From: an uncultured bacterium
Lineage (GTDB): Bacteria; Spirochaetota; Leptospiria; Leptospirales; Leptonemataceae
DNA length: 64,000 nucleotides
Assembly: GCA_937928085.1 (NCBI GenBank)
Contig: CALFVU010000006.1
Coordinates: 62,001 to 126,000 of the forward strand
Direction of reading: 5' to 3'
Below, one piece after another: positions 9,018 to 18,556 of this stretch; position 1 is the stretch's first letter, and each line of letters opens with the position of its first letter. Both the position numbers and the translations under genes were made by a program. Below the pieces are notes generated by a model. The model worked only from the letters and a program-made list of their open reading frames with translations, made no database searches and had not been told where the DNA came from.

Positions 9018-11924
9018 ATGAGTGCTTCTATTGAAACTAATAAAATCATTAATAAGCTGAATTTATTATTAAATGAAGAAAAATTAATCAAGGAATTTTC
9101 TTCGTATCAATTAAGTAAAATAGAAAGTTATTTTCAGTTTGCCGATGAAATTTTTTTATTAAACAACGAAGAGCAATCATCCCTTTTAAAAATTTTAGCA
9201 GAAAGTAAACTTGATAACCCCAAAACAGTTTTAGGCAGACTAATTCCACCCTATATCGCTTTTAAAAAAAGTTTGAATTATGATCCTTCAGAAGAGGAGC
9301 AGTTATTTGGAATTATTATATCTTTGCTTTTAGATTTTCAAACAGCTACGAGATGGTCAATTATTATTTATATAACAGATAAAATTCTTTCTTTGTTTCC
9401 AGCAGAAATAGAAAAATTAAAAAACCACCCTTATATAACAGATGTGTTAAAATTTAAACAAGATGCTGTTGAGAAAATTCAAGGTAAGAAAGAAACTAAA
9501 CAAATTCTTCGCATGATTGTAGAAATTGATAAAAAGGATGCGGATTCTTGTTTTAAATATGCTAAATTAGTTCATTCTGAAGATCCAGAAGAGGCAGGTG
9601 TTTTTTTTAAAAGAGCAGCTGAAATTTACGTAAAAGAAAAAAAAATAGATAAACTAGAAGAAATCTGGAAGATTCTTACAGATCAATATTTCGAAGATTT
9701 AAAGTTTTTCGAAAGAATAGAAAAATTTTTGAATGCTGGAAAATTTTACGATTTTATTATAGCCTTCTATCCTCAACTTATTGAAAAATATAAAGAAATC
9801 GAAGATTGGGATACTGTAATCAATCTTTTAAAAAAAATTATCATTAATGCAATAGAACAAGAAAAAAAAGAAATTAATACACGCAGATTAGAGACGGGTG
9901 AAAAAAAATTAAAACGAAAAGAAAGTAGAGCACTCTCTCGTTTAAGAGAAGAATTAACAAAAGCTTATAAAAATAAATATAAAAATCATAGTTTGTTAGA
10001 AGTTTTTCTAAAAGCATCAAATCTTACAAACCCAAAAATACCAATACAAATAAGTATTGCTAATTTCGAAAAATATATCGTATTTGATACCGGGAATTAT
10101 GTATATCACAGAAAAAGGGGTATTGGAAAGATAAAAGAAATCAATGAGCAACAAGTAATAATTGATTTTAAAGACGAAAAGACATCCCAGATTGTTCCTC
10201 AGAAAATGAGTTTAAGTATGGCTATTTCTAGTCTGCAAGCATTAGAAACAACACATATTTGGGTGCGGATTTACGAAAACTTAGAAGAAGTAAAACAATT
10301 AGCAAAAGAAAATAAATTAGAATTTTTAAAAATACTACTAGAGTCTTTTGATCGAAAAATTACTTTATCTCAAATAAAATCAGAAATGATAGGAAAAGGA
10401 TTATTAGAAAATTCTGAATGGAATAAATGGTGGCAAGAGACTAGAAAGATTCTTAAAGAAAGTCCTTTATTTGGCTTTAATCCAAAAAAAAGAGATGAAA
10501 TTCTTATGTGGGAAAGAGAATTGAGTTATTCAGAAGAACTCGAAAACAAATTTAACAACGTAAAAGAATGGGATAAAAAATTAGAAATAGCAATCGAAAG
10601 CCTTACAGTAAATCCAGAAATTACAGAAAAATCATCAGAAAGTTTTCTAGAGTATTTTTTTGAACAAGAAGACAGAAAAGATCCCGTGAAAAAATTAGAG
10701 ATCTTTTTTTATTTTTTAAAATTTATCGAAGTTTATCCCAATCATTCCATAGGAAAATTAAAAAAAGGTAAAAAAGAAGAAATCCTAAATTGGATATCAA
10801 ATGAATTATCAGAAGAAGAGATTTTAAGAATTTTTTCAGAAATAAAACATTCTGATTTTAAAAAATATTTTATAGATTTAATACAAGAAAGCAAAGAAAA
10901 CTTTAAAGACATTTTTTTAAGAATTTTATTAGAAACTCCTATAAAAATCCATAAATATATTATTGATAAACTTAACAAAAGTGATCAAAGTTCTTTAATT
11001 TCTTTTTTTAATACGTTGTATAGGAAGTATAAAGAATACCCTGAATTATTTTTATGGATTTCTAAAAACATTCTAGAAAATGATTGGTACGAAGAGTATC
11101 AATGGATCGATAAATCACGAGAAGAAATCCTTTTACAGCTATTAAGACTTTTAAAATATTTAGATAGAATTGAAAAAAAAGGCAATAAATTAAAAAATGC
11201 CACCTTAGATGTAATTTTTGGTACACAAAATATTACTATCGAATACTTAAATAAATCAAAATTCAAAAAATATATAGAAAATTTTTCAGAAGAAATTATA
11301 CAAAAATTATATCTTTTATTTAAGGATATACCTTTTATTCCGAAAGAACATAAAGAAAATTTATTGAATTTTATTAAAGGAATACGGCCCGAAATACAGA
11401 TCTCCACTCAAGAAGCGATTTCAGAAGAAGAAGAAAAAGAAGATTTAATATATTCAGATGAGGTAATTTATGTGACGATGGAAGCTATCCAAAGATTCAG
11501 GAATTATCTAGATCATTTAATTAATGTAGAATTACCAGAAAATGCAAAAGAAATTGGAGAAGCACAAGAGAAAGGCGATTTAAGGGAAAATGCGGAATAT
11601 AAAGCAGCCTTAGAAAGGCAGGATAAACTCAGAGCAGAAATTAAAAAAGCGGAAGAGCAACTCAAGAAAGCCCGACCTATTGACTCATCAAAGATAAGAA
11701 CCGATTTAGTAAGTGTTGGAACTTTAGTTTTTTTAAAAGATCAAGAAGGAAATACCTTGCATTATAAAATTTTAGGTCCATGGGATGCGGATCCGGAAAA
11801 AAATATTATTTCTTATGCTTCCCCTTTAGGTAAAACACTACTAGGGAAAAAAATTGGAGAAAAAGCTGAATTTGGTTCTGAAAAAATTTATACTATAGAA
11901 AAAATTGAAAAAATTGTATTATAA
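9018..11924 (+). CDS. greA: Long spirochaete-type transcription elongation factor GreA
   Basis: The last 155 or so residues are a complete GreA: a coiled-coil finger with GDLRENAEYKAALERQDKLR (the acidic tip residues that help RNA polymerase cleave backtracked RNA) and a C-terminal FKBP-like domain (VSVGTLVFLKDQEGNTLHYKILGP). Before it lie about 810 residues that are helical, Lys/Glu-rich and TPR-like in places. Similar long GreA proteins are known in spirochaetes; normal GreA has about 158 residues. A GGGGTGG site precedes the ATG. The 3' end overlaps the convergent gene by 6 bases. The role of the N-terminal region is unknown. Confidence 0.9.
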   Translation: MSASIETNKIINKLNLLLNEEKLIKEFSSYQLSKIESYFQFADEIFLLNNEEQSSLLKILAESKLDNPKTVLGRLIPPYIAFKKSLNYDPSEEEQLFGIIISLLLDFQTATRWSIIIYITDKILSLFPAEIEKLKNHPYITDVLKFKQDAVEKIQGKKETKQILRMIVEIDKKDADSCFKYAKLVHSEDPEEAGVFFKRAAEIYVKEKKIDKLEEIWKILTDQYFEDLKFFERIEKFLNAGKFYDFIIAFYPQLIEKYKEIEDWDTVINLLKKIIINAIEQEKKEINTRRLETGEKKLKRKESRALSRLREELTKAYKNKYKNHSLLEVFLKASNLTNPKIPIQISIANFEKYIVFDTGNYVYHRKRGIGKIKEINEQQVIIDFKDEKTSQIVPQKMSLSMAISSLQALETTHIWVRIYENLEEVKQLAKENKLEFLKILLESFDRKITLSQIKSEMIGKGLLENSEWNKWWQETRKILKESPLFGFNPKKRDEILMWERELSYSEELENKFNNVKEWDKKLEIAIESLTVNPEITEKSSESFLEYFFEQEDRKDPVKKLEIFFYFLKFIEVYPNHSIGKLKKGKKEEILNWISNELSEEEILRIFSEIKHSDFKKYFIDLIQESKENFKDIFLRILLETPIKIHKYIIDKLNKSDQSSLISFFNTLYRKYKEYPELFLWISKNILENDWYEEYQWIDKSREEILLQLLRLLKYLDRIEKKGNKLKNATLDVIFGTQNITIEYLNKSKFKKYIENFSEEIIQKLYLLFKDIPFIPKEHKENLLNFIKGIRPEIQISTQEAISEEEEKEDLIYSDEVIYVTMEAIQRFRNYLDHLINVELPENAKEIGEAQEKGDLRENAEYKAALERQDKLRAEIKKAEEQLKKARPIDSSKIRTDLVSVGTLVFLKDQEGNTLHYKILGPWDADPEKNIISYASPLGKTLLGKKIGEKAEFGSEKIYTIEKIEKIVL

Positions 11925-13142
11925 TCTTATATCGATTTTTACTGTAGTTTTTTGCTTTTTAGGTTCAGGATAGATTACACATTTGTAATGTATGCCTTCT
12001 TTTTTGCAAATTTGCTCTAAATATGAATTATAAAGTAAACCAAGTCCTGCACCTAATTTTGTTTCTTCATCATCGCTATCTTCGTAAAAACTTGCTATAT
12101 TGATTCCTTCTGTATCAGTTCCCATTTTTTTTCTAAGTTTTTGTGCTGTTTTTTCATCGATTAACCCAAAGTTAGAAATTAGTATTTGAAATTTTGATAA
12201 GTTAGAAGATGATAATTTTTCAGGATTTAAATTCCATGATATTTCAAGGTTTTGTTTTTTTTGAATTGCTATATTTTTTAGTTCAATTCGATTTTTTCTT
12301 TCTCTAATAAAACTATCGATTTTATTTTTCGGTATTCCTAATTGTTGATTTGCGATAATGCCAAAGTGAGCTTTTTCGGCATTTTGAATGAACTCCATAA
12401 TTAAATTACTAAGATGAGTTGCAATCGTAGTATGATCTAAATAGCTATAAATAATATTTTCAAAAGTTGATAAAAATTGTTCCCGGAATTCGGTAAAGAA
12501 TATCACTAAAAATAAACACCATACTCTTGGATCAATCCATTCTATGAATTTAGGTAGGGCTCGAATTCTAGCAATAATATCTTCCTCTTCTAAATATTGA
12601 TTAGATAAAATTCTTTCTGTGATTTTTTCCCTTAAGGAAACTTTAACATCAGAAATAATTTTTAGATATTTTGGATTTTCAAATACAAGTTTGACTGTAG
12701 CAGGAGATATATGGGATAAATCCACCATGGAATATTTAGGATGTTTTCTATTGAATTCTTTAACTACTTTAGATTCAAACAAAGCTTTCGCTAAAGTAGG
12801 TGTGAGTTTTCTATATAGAACGGAATATACAATTAAATTGTTTGTACTTATAATGTCATTTCTTAATGGCAATAATTCAGGTAGAGAGGTATAGATTTCG
12901 TCTATATAAAAATTCATAATTAGTTTTTGCATAGCTTGTGCATTAAAACTTTTAGAAAAATACCCTTCTTTAACGAAACCATTAATGTTTGTAGAACGTT
13001 TAATTTGGATCTGAGTATTTTTTTTAAAAAATTCTAGCCCAGAAACAGTTAAAAAAATCATACTAGGCAAATGAATTTCGGGATTTTTTTTTGGTATGTT
13101 TTCTATTTTTTCTTTTAGTTTTGCTAAATTTTCTAAACTCAT
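11919..13142 (-). CDS. GHKL-ATPase-like protein of unknown role
   Basis: I do not recognise a named family, but the C-terminal third has the order of motifs of a GHKL (histidine kinase/Hsp90-type) ATP-binding domain. These are an N-box-like LIMEFIQNAEKAHFG near residue 247, a D-box-like ILISNFGLID near 320, and a G2-box-like LGAGLGLLYNSYLE near 363. The usual DxGxG of the D box reads SNFGLID, so ATP binding may be altered. The first 240 residues are helical with no visible sensor, His-box or membrane helix. It is divergent from the TPR gene at 13175, only 32 bases away, and convergent with greA. Confidence 0.75.
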   Translation of the reverse strand: MSLENLAKLKEKIENIPKKNPEIHLPSMIFLTVSGLEFFKKNTQIQIKRSTNINGFVKEGYFSKSFNAQAMQKLIMNFYIDEIYTSLPELLPLRNDIISTNNLIVYSVLYRKLTPTLAKALFESKVVKEFNRKHPKYSMVDLSHISPATVKLVFENPKYLKIISDVKVSLREKITERILSNQYLEEEDIIARIRALPKFIEWIDPRVWCLFLVIFFTEFREQFLSTFENIIYSYLDHTTIATHLSNLIMEFIQNAEKAHFGIIANQQLGIPKNKIDSFIRERKNRIELKNIAIQKKQNLEISWNLNPEKLSSSNLSKFQILISNFGLIDEKTAQKLRKKMGTDTEGINIASFYEDSDDEETKLGAGLGLLYNSYLEQICKKEGIHYKCVIYPEPKKQKTTVKIDIRL

Positions 13143-13162
13143 TTTTTTAATAAAAACAACGA

Positions 13163-13168
13163 TATAAT
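13163..13168 (+). promoter_or_regulatory. -10 element very close to the TPR gene start
   Basis: A perfect TATAAT ends 6 bases before the ATG at 13175, so transcription would start at or next to the A of the start codon. No convincing -35 is visible in the 32-base intergenic region. A leaderless mRNA is suggested. Confidence 0.35.
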
Positions 13169-13174
13169 CAATAT

Positions 13175-14866
13175 ATGTTTTTCAAAAAACTAATTTTTTT
13201 TATAACAACATCGGTAATCATGTCCTCCATCTTCAACACAAGTTTTCTAATTTGCCAAACTATAATAGAATTTTCTAAAAGTCAAACAAATATTATTGAT
13301 CCAGATTTTAAAGAAAAAGAATCCCTTATTAAAGGAGAAGAATATTTTTTTAAAAAAAGTTTTACCGTTGCAGAAATATTTTTTAAGAAAGTGATTGAAA
13401 TCAATCCAGAAAATTTTATCGCCCATTCGTATTTAGGAGAAATCTATTTATATTTTAAAAAATTGGAAGAAGCTATATATCATTTTCAAATTGCTGTAGA
13501 ATTACAAAAAAATCAAAAACATCATTTTCCAGAAAAAGAATATTTTCGATTAGCTCAGGCAAATTATCTAAAAAAAGATAAAGAGAAAACAAAATTTTAT
13601 TGTGAGCAAATTCTAAAGAAAAATCAAAATTTCTATCCTTGTTATTATTATCTAGGAATGATTGCCATCGAATACGAAAAAAATCGAGGTTCAGCGTTGA
13701 TTCATTTCCAAAAATATTTAGAACTTTTAGAAACATCTAAACTTTCTTATACTTCAGATTACGAGGAAGAAAAAGAAAAAATCAAACAATTATTTGTAGT
13801 TCTATCGGACTCTAATTATAAAAATAACGATAGCATAACATTAAAACAAGAATTGGATCCCCTCAATCTTTTTAATAAAAATCAAACTTTAATCCTTAAA
13901 CCTCCACTTTTAAAACCAAAAGAGAAAGAGAAATTTGATTTTACTTTGCCATCTGAAAAAAAGTTTGATGATAAATGGATAGAAATACAACAAATCTGGA
14001 AAAGTGATAAACGTAAAGCAATTGAAATTTTATATCAATATAAAAATTCTTCTGAATTGAAATCTGCAAATGAAAACTATCTAATTCGTAAGTTTTTATG
14101 TTCTGTATTTTTAGAACTTAAAGATTACGAAACTGCAGAAAAAGAGTGTAAAGAAGCCACTTACTTTGATTATGATAGTCAATTGTTATATTATTTATCA
14201 ATGATTTATTATAAAAAAAAAGATAAAGAGTTTTTTGAAAAATATATAAAAAAATATTTAGAAATTCAAAAATACGATTTTGATACTTATTTTATGTTAG
14301 CCCACTATTACTATGAAGAAAAAAAATATAGCGATGCTTTACAATATTTCGAAAAAATTCTAACTTTACAAAATAATCATAAAGAGAGTTTATATTATGT
14401 TTTTCAAATCTATAAAGAACTAGATAAACCAAAAAAAATGATTGAAGTATACGAAAAAATTGAAATTTATTATCCCGAAGAATACGAATTACAACGAACT
14501 TTAGTTTTTGATCTTTTAGAGAAGAATCAAGAAGAAGTTGTTATTGATTTTTTAGAAAAAATTTACAAAAAAACTAAAGAAAAATATGATGGTTTAATTC
14601 TTTGTGGTTTATATTTAAGAAAAGAAAATAAATCAAAAGCAAAAGAAATTCTTATAGAATTATATCAATTATATCCTGAAGATTGGGAAGTAGTTAAAGC
14701 AGTAATTTTATTTTTTAAAGAAGAAGAAACGAATTATGATTCTATAGAAATAATAGTAAAACAATTCTTAAAAAATGTTCCAATAGAAAAAAAAGAGGAA
14801 GTTTTAAAAATACTTCCAGATTCTATAAGGCAAAAAATCGTTGGATCGGACCAAAAACAAGATTAA
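13175..14866 (+). CDS. Exported or membrane-anchored TPR protein
   Basis: This 563-residue protein begins with a hydrophobic segment (residues 4-29, KKLIFFITTSVIMSSIFNTS) acting as a signal peptide or anchor. A first group of TPR-like helix pairs runs from about residue 50 to 200 (AEIFFKKVIEINPENFIAHS, EEAIYHFQIAVELQ). A low-complexity linker follows, and a second TPR group runs from about 270 to 540 (ALQYFEKILTLQNNHKESLY). Such proteins are scaffolds in the periplasm or at the membrane; no partner can be named. It overlaps the convergent sco gene by 4 bases. Confidence 0.85.
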   Translation: MFFKKLIFFITTSVIMSSIFNTSFLICQTIIEFSKSQTNIIDPDFKEKESLIKGEEYFFKKSFTVAEIFFKKVIEINPENFIAHSYLGEIYLYFKKLEEAIYHFQIAVELQKNQKHHFPEKEYFRLAQANYLKKDKEKTKFYCEQILKKNQNFYPCYYYLGMIAIEYEKNRGSALIHFQKYLELLETSKLSYTSDYEEEKEKIKQLFVVLSDSNYKNNDSITLKQELDPLNLFNKNQTLILKPPLLKPKEKEKFDFTLPSEKKFDDKWIEIQQIWKSDKRKAIEILYQYKNSSELKSANENYLIRKFLCSVFLELKDYETAEKECKEATYFDYDSQLLYYLSMIYYKKKDKEFFEKYIKKYLEIQKYDFDTYFMLAHYYYEEKKYSDALQYFEKILTLQNNHKESLYYVFQIYKELDKPKKMIEVYEKIEIYYPEEYELQRTLVFDLLEKNQEEVVIDFLEKIYKKTKEKYDGLILCGLYLRKENKSKAKEILIELYQLYPEDWEVVKAVILFFKEEETNYDSIEIIVKQFLKNVPIEKKEEVLKILPDSIRQKIVGSDQKQD

Positions 14867-15414
14867 TGAGTAAAATAAGATTCTATAGTTTTTTTTAAAT
14901 TTTCTTCTGGTTCATTAAAGCCATAAATATAGCGGATTTTATAATCTTTATCAACAAAAAAAGTAGAAGTGTTATGTTCTATATGAACATGAGATCCATG
15001 ACGTTCTATTCGAAAATAAACTCCAAGCTTTTTTGCAATATTAAGAATTTCTTCTTTACTTCCTGTAAATCCAATAATTTGGCCTTGAAATTTTTTTAAA
15101 TAATCATTGATTATTTCGGGTTTATCTCTTTCTGGATCTATAGTAATGAATACAATTAAAGGTTGCTTTTCTTCCGAAAATTGCTTTTGTATTTTTGTCA
15201 ATTTTTGTAATGTTATAGGACAATAATCGGGACAATGGGTATAACCAAAAAAAACAAGATAAGCGTTTGCTTTTAATGAATAGAATTCAGTTTTCTGAGA
15301 GTTTTGATTCAGAAGTATAAAATTTTCGATGATTCCGTAGTCTTTTAAACTAATTGAATTATTTTTACAATATATTAAAATTAAAAAAAAAATATATAAA
15401 TACTTTTTCAGCAT
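14863..15414 (-). CDS. Sco1/SenC-family copper chaperone, probable lipoprotein
   Basis: Sco proteins deliver copper to, or reduce the CuA site of, cytochrome c oxidase. The thioredoxin-like fold carries the copper motif CPDYCP in VFFGYTHCPDYCPITLQKL and the distal ligand His in HIEHNTSTFFVDKDYKIRY. ITIDPERDKPEIINDYLKKF is also typical. The N-terminus MLKKYLYIFFLILIYCKN ends in a lipobox-like LIYC, suggesting an outer-leaflet inner-membrane lipoprotein. The length of 183 residues is normal. No oxidase genes are in the window. It supports an aerobic or microaerobic respiratory chain. Confidence 0.92.
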   Translation of the reverse strand: MLKKYLYIFFLILIYCKNNSISLKDYGIIENFILLNQNSQKTEFYSLKANAYLVFFGYTHCPDYCPITLQKLTKIQKQFSEEKQPLIVFITIDPERDKPEIINDYLKKFQGQIIGFTGSKEEILNIAKKLGVYFRIERHGSHVHIEHNTSTFFVDKDYKIRYIYGFNEPEENLKKTIESYFTH

Positions 15415-15478
15415 ATGGACAAAAAAAATCAGTCGAAGGAATACACAAACAAAAAAATAAATTCAATGTAAAAAAATG

Positions 15479-15507
15479 TTGATAAGATTCTTTTGTAAAT
15501 TTATATG
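15479..15507 (+). promoter_or_regulatory. Candidate fbaB promoter
   Basis: TTGATA (15479-15484), a 17-base spacer and TATATG (15502-15507) lie immediately before the ATG at 15513. Transcription would begin at about the start codon, giving a leaderless mRNA. This also argues against the GTG start at 15507, which lies within the -10. Confidence 0.45.
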
Positions 15508-15512
15508 TGATT

Positions 15513-16565
15513 ATGGATAATGCAAAAATCATAGAATTACTAGGTAAAGAAGCTGAAGAACTTTTAAATTATAAAGCGATATTTCCAAAAGAACATTTAC
15601 ATTTACCCGGACCTGATTTCGTAGATAGAGTATTTGCACTTTCTGATCGAAGTCCAAGAGTAATGCAATCATTACAACAAATTTTTAGTCATGGTAGATT
15701 GGCGAATACTGGTTATTTATCGATTTTACCTGTTGATCAGGGAATAGAACATTCAGCGGGAGCATCTTTCGCACCAAACCCAATTTATTTTGATCCCGAA
15801 AATATTGTAAAACTAGCGATTGAAGGTGGTTGTAATGCAGTAGCTTCTACTTTTGGGGTACTAGGATCAGTTGCAAGAAAATATGCTCATAAAATCCCTT
15901 TTATAGTAAAAATCAATCATAACGAGCTTTTAACTTATCCTAACAAATATGATCAAATTTTATTTACTACTGTAAAAGAAAGTTGGAATTTAGGAGCTGT
16001 TGGTATTGGAGCAACTATTTATTTCGGTTCAGAAGAATCTGCGCGACAAATTCAAGAAATTAGCAATGCTTTTTCTTTAGCTCATGAACTAGGAATGGTT
16101 ACTGTTCTATGGTGTTATTTAAGAAATCAATCTTTTAAAGCGGATAAGGACTATCATACCGCATCTGACTTAACGGGACAAGCAAATCATTTAGGTGCTA
16201 CTATAGAAGCTGATATCATTAAACAAAAGTTGCCTACCAATAACGGAGGTTTTAAAGCATTGAATTTTGGTAAGACTCACGATAAAGTATATACAGAATT
16301 AACTTCCGATCATCCTATCGACTTAACGAGGTATCAAGTCATTAACAACTACATGGGAAGGGTAGGTTTAATTAATTCTGGAGGAGAATCGAAAGGAGCA
16401 ACTGACTTAGCAGAAGCTGTTCGAACAGCTATAATAAACAAAAGAGCAGGTGGTATGGGACTTATTTCGGGTAGAAAAGCTTTTCAAAAACCAATGAAAC
16501 AAGGTATTGAACTGCTCAATGCGATACAAGATGTTTATTTAAATCCAGAAATTACTATTGCGTAA
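15513..16565 (+). CDS. fbaB: Class I fructose-bisphosphate aldolase (FbaB/DhnA type)
   Basis: The product cleaves fructose 1,6-bisphosphate to dihydroxyacetone phosphate and glyceraldehyde 3-phosphate through a Schiff base. It aligns end to end with the archaeal-type class I aldolases: [64 protein letters not shown], and the C-terminal phosphate-binding [15 protein letters not shown]. The length of about 350 residues matches FbaB. The ORF track starts at GTG 15507; I prefer ATG 15513 because the GTG lies within the promoter. An intrinsic terminator follows the stop by 31 bases, so the gene is probably monocistronic. Confidence 0.92.
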   Translation: MDNAKIIELLGKEAEELLNYKAIFPKEHLHLPGPDFVDRVFALSDRSPRVMQSLQQIFSHGRLANTGYLSILPVDQGIEHSAGASFAPNPIYFDPENIVKLAIEGGCNAVASTFGVLGSVARKYAHKIPFIVKINHNELLTYPNKYDQILFTTVKESWNLGAVGIGATIYFGSEESARQIQEISNAFSLAHELGMVTVLWCYLRNQSFKADKDYHTASDLTGQANHLGATIEADIIKQKLPTNNGGFKALNFGKTHDKVYTELTSDHPIDLTRYQVINNYMGRVGLINSGGESKGATDLAEAVRTAIINKRAGGMGLISGRKAFQKPMKQGIELLNAIQDVYLNPEITIA

Positions 16566-16592
16566 TTATCACTTACCAAAGTGATTTCCCCC

Positions 16593-17246
16593 TCATTGCC
16601 CGCATTCAAATTGCGGGCACTTTTTTATTATTTCTTTTTCAATAATATAAGCTGAAGAATCTTTATCTTTAATCCAAACACATTCCCAATTTAACTTGTT
16701 TTCGTAAATAGCTTGTATATTTTGATAATGGTCATCGAAATATAAAATGCTTTTATTTGGATAATATGTTTCGATACAACTTTGAATTATTAAAAAAAAT
16801 TCTTTTTTTGGTTTTCTGATTCCCATTTCGCAAGAAAAAAAAATTAAGTCAAACCAATCATTAAGTTCTTTTCTCTTTTCAAAAATTTCTTGATACCAAA
16901 TTGAATAGTTTGAGGCTAAAATCAAAATAAAATTCTTTTTTTTTATTTTTGAAATAAGTTCGGGAATACCGGGTAAAAAATAAATCTCTTTTAGCATAAG
17001 TTTTTTCATTCGTTGGGGAGAAACTAAGCCATATTTTTTTGGATTTTCTTTATAAGTTGTATTAAAATATTCACTTTCTAAAATTTTTCCTTCTTCGAAA
17101 AGAATGTATGCTTCGTGATTTGTATTGATTGACCAATTTTTTTTTTGAGTTTCTGTTAGTTTATTATAAAAGTTACAAAAAAATGGATCATCTAATAAAG
17201 TATTCATTAAATCAAAAATCAAAATCACAAGAATAGAAAAAATCAT
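16593..17246 (-). CDS. HAD-superfamily hydrolase
   Basis: The 217-residue product has HAD core motifs: motif I as FDLMNTLL with the nucleophile Asp, motif II as LASNYS, motif III as GIRKPKKEFF with the Lys, and motif IV as YFDDHYQN. A helical cap lies between I and II, as in subfamily I. The Asp normally two positions after the nucleophile is Met here. This general acid/base is needed by most HAD phosphatases, so a phosphatase activity is doubtful. The listed ATG overlaps the start region of waaA head to head; GTG or TTG codons 6-8 residues later are alternative starts. Its 3' end contains the fbaB terminator. Confidence 0.8.
   Translation of the reverse strand: MIFSILVILIFDLMNTLLDDPFFCNFYNKLTETQKKNWSINTNHEAYILFEEGKILESEYFNTTYKENPKKYGLVSPQRMKKLMLKEIYFLPGIPELISKIKKKNFILILASNYSIWYQEIFEKRKELNDWFDLIFFSCEMGIRKPKKEFFLIIQSCIETYYPNKSILYFDDHYQNIQAIYENKLNWECVWIKDKDSSAYIIEKEIIKKCPQFECGQ
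16597..16626 (+). terminator. Intrinsic terminator of fbaB
   Basis: Stem TGCCCGCA (16597-16604) and TGCGGGCA (16612-16619) with a 7-base loop is followed by CTTTTTT. A weaker hairpin, ATCACTT/AAGTGAT, precedes it at 16568-16585. The strong stem lies inside the last codons of the convergent HAD gene, so those codons (CPQFECGQ) double as terminator sequence. There is no T-run on the minus-strand side, so it probably works in one direction only. Confidence 0.88.
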
Positions 17247-17283
17247 GCTTTATATATTGCAATCTTTTAAAATTCTGGATTAT

Positions 17284-18543
17284 ATGGGATTTTTTTTATA
17301 TAACGTATTATATATTTTTTTATACTTTTTTTATAAAATTTTTATACATTTTTATCCCAAATTGAAAAAATTTCATCATTCAAGACTTGAAGGAAAGAAA
17401 GCTATTCAAAAATTTTTTAATGATTATCAGGGACAAAAAAAAATATGGTTGCATGCATCCTCAATGGGAGAGCTTGAACAAGCACTTGCGCTTTATTTTG
17501 TTGTCAAAAAGATAAATCCCACTATTCCTGTGATAATAACAGTTTTTAGTTTAAGTGTTAAAGATTTAAAAATCATTCCTTCCGAAGGTAAAGCTTATCT
17601 TCCTTTAGATGTAATATGGCAATGGAATTTTCAAAATTTTGATTGTACAGTTTTTGTGTCATTTACCTGGGATGTGTTTCCCAATTTATTAAAAAAATTA
17701 AAAAAAATCAACTGTTATAATTTTTTGTGTTCTGCTGCTATTAACAAGAATTCGTATAAAGTACGATTTCCCTTTTTATTTCGATTTTTATATGAAGATT
17801 TAGATGGAATAGGAGTTGTAGATCAACAAAATGCAGAAAGTTTTGCGAAATTTTTGCCAGAAAATAAAATTTTGATTACGGGAGATACTCGCTATGATTA
17901 TATTGCATACAAATTAAAAAACAAAACATTAGATTCTTCTATATTAGAGAAACTTCAACTTTCTAAAGACATCTTTATTTTAGGTTCTACATATACAAAA
18001 TGCGAAGAAGAAATTTTTCCTTACTTGCATTTATTAATTCATGAACTTCCTCATTTAAAAATATGGATATTTCCTCATAAAATTGATTCTTATCGGTTAG
18101 AGGAGGTAAAAAAAAGATTAAAAAAAAATCATTTAAGTTTTTTAATATTATCCGATCCAGAATTTAAAAAAAAGTATAAACATTATTCTATTGTAGTAGT
18201 TGATCAATTAGGAATTTTAGCTTTTGCGTATGGTTTTTCTAAAATTTGTTATGTAGGCGGTGCGTTTCATCATAGGGTTCATAATACTGCTGAGCCAGCT
18301 TTTAATAGTTCTCTTCCATTTACAGGACCGAAAATTTATTCTAGTCCGATAGCTGTTCAATTAAAAGAAAAAGAACTTCTTTTTGATTGTCAAACGGGTA
18401 AAGAAATTGTAGAAAGAGTGTTACATTTATATAAAAATTCAACTCTATTAGAGAAAAAAAGAAAAGATATAAAACAATATATTTTTACTCAAACAGGAGC
18501 GAGTGAAAAATTTTATTATATATTTCTAAGAAAATTTTTTTGA
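17284..18543 (+). CDS. waaA: 3-deoxy-D-manno-octulosonic acid (Kdo) transferase
   Basis: WaaA (KdtA) transfers Kdo from CMP-Kdo to lipid A precursor at the inner-membrane face, so this organism makes LPS. Family motifs are present: an N-terminal membrane anchor, IWLHASSMGELEQA with the catalytic Glu, ITGDTRYD, LGSTYTKCEEEIF, and the CMP-Kdo-binding CYVGGAFHHRVHNTAEPAFNSSLPFTGP. The ORF track starts at 17245. I prefer the ATG at 17284 (MGFFLYNVLYIFLY), which begins with the typical anchor and has TGGA just upstream. That also leaves 37 bases between it and the divergent HAD gene. An apparent operon with the phosphoesterase follows. Confidence 0.9.
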   Translation: MGFFLYNVLYIFLYFFYKIFIHFYPKLKKFHHSRLEGKKAIQKFFNDYQGQKKIWLHASSMGELEQALALYFVVKKINPTIPVIITVFSLSVKDLKIIPSEGKAYLPLDVIWQWNFQNFDCTVFVSFTWDVFPNLLKKLKKINCYNFLCSAAINKNSYKVRFPFLFRFLYEDLDGIGVVDQQNAESFAKFLPENKILITGDTRYDYIAYKLKNKTLDSSILEKLQLSKDIFILGSTYTKCEEEIFPYLHLLIHELPHLKIWIFPHKIDSYRLEEVKKRLKKNHLSFLILSDPEFKKKYKHYSIVVVDQLGILAFAYGFSKICYVGGAFHHRVHNTAEPAFNSSLPFTGPKIYSSPIAVQLKEKELLFDCQTGKEIVERVLHLYKNSTLLEKKRKDIKQYIFTQTGASEKFYYIFLRKFF

Positions 18544-18556
18544 TTTTATTATTTAT

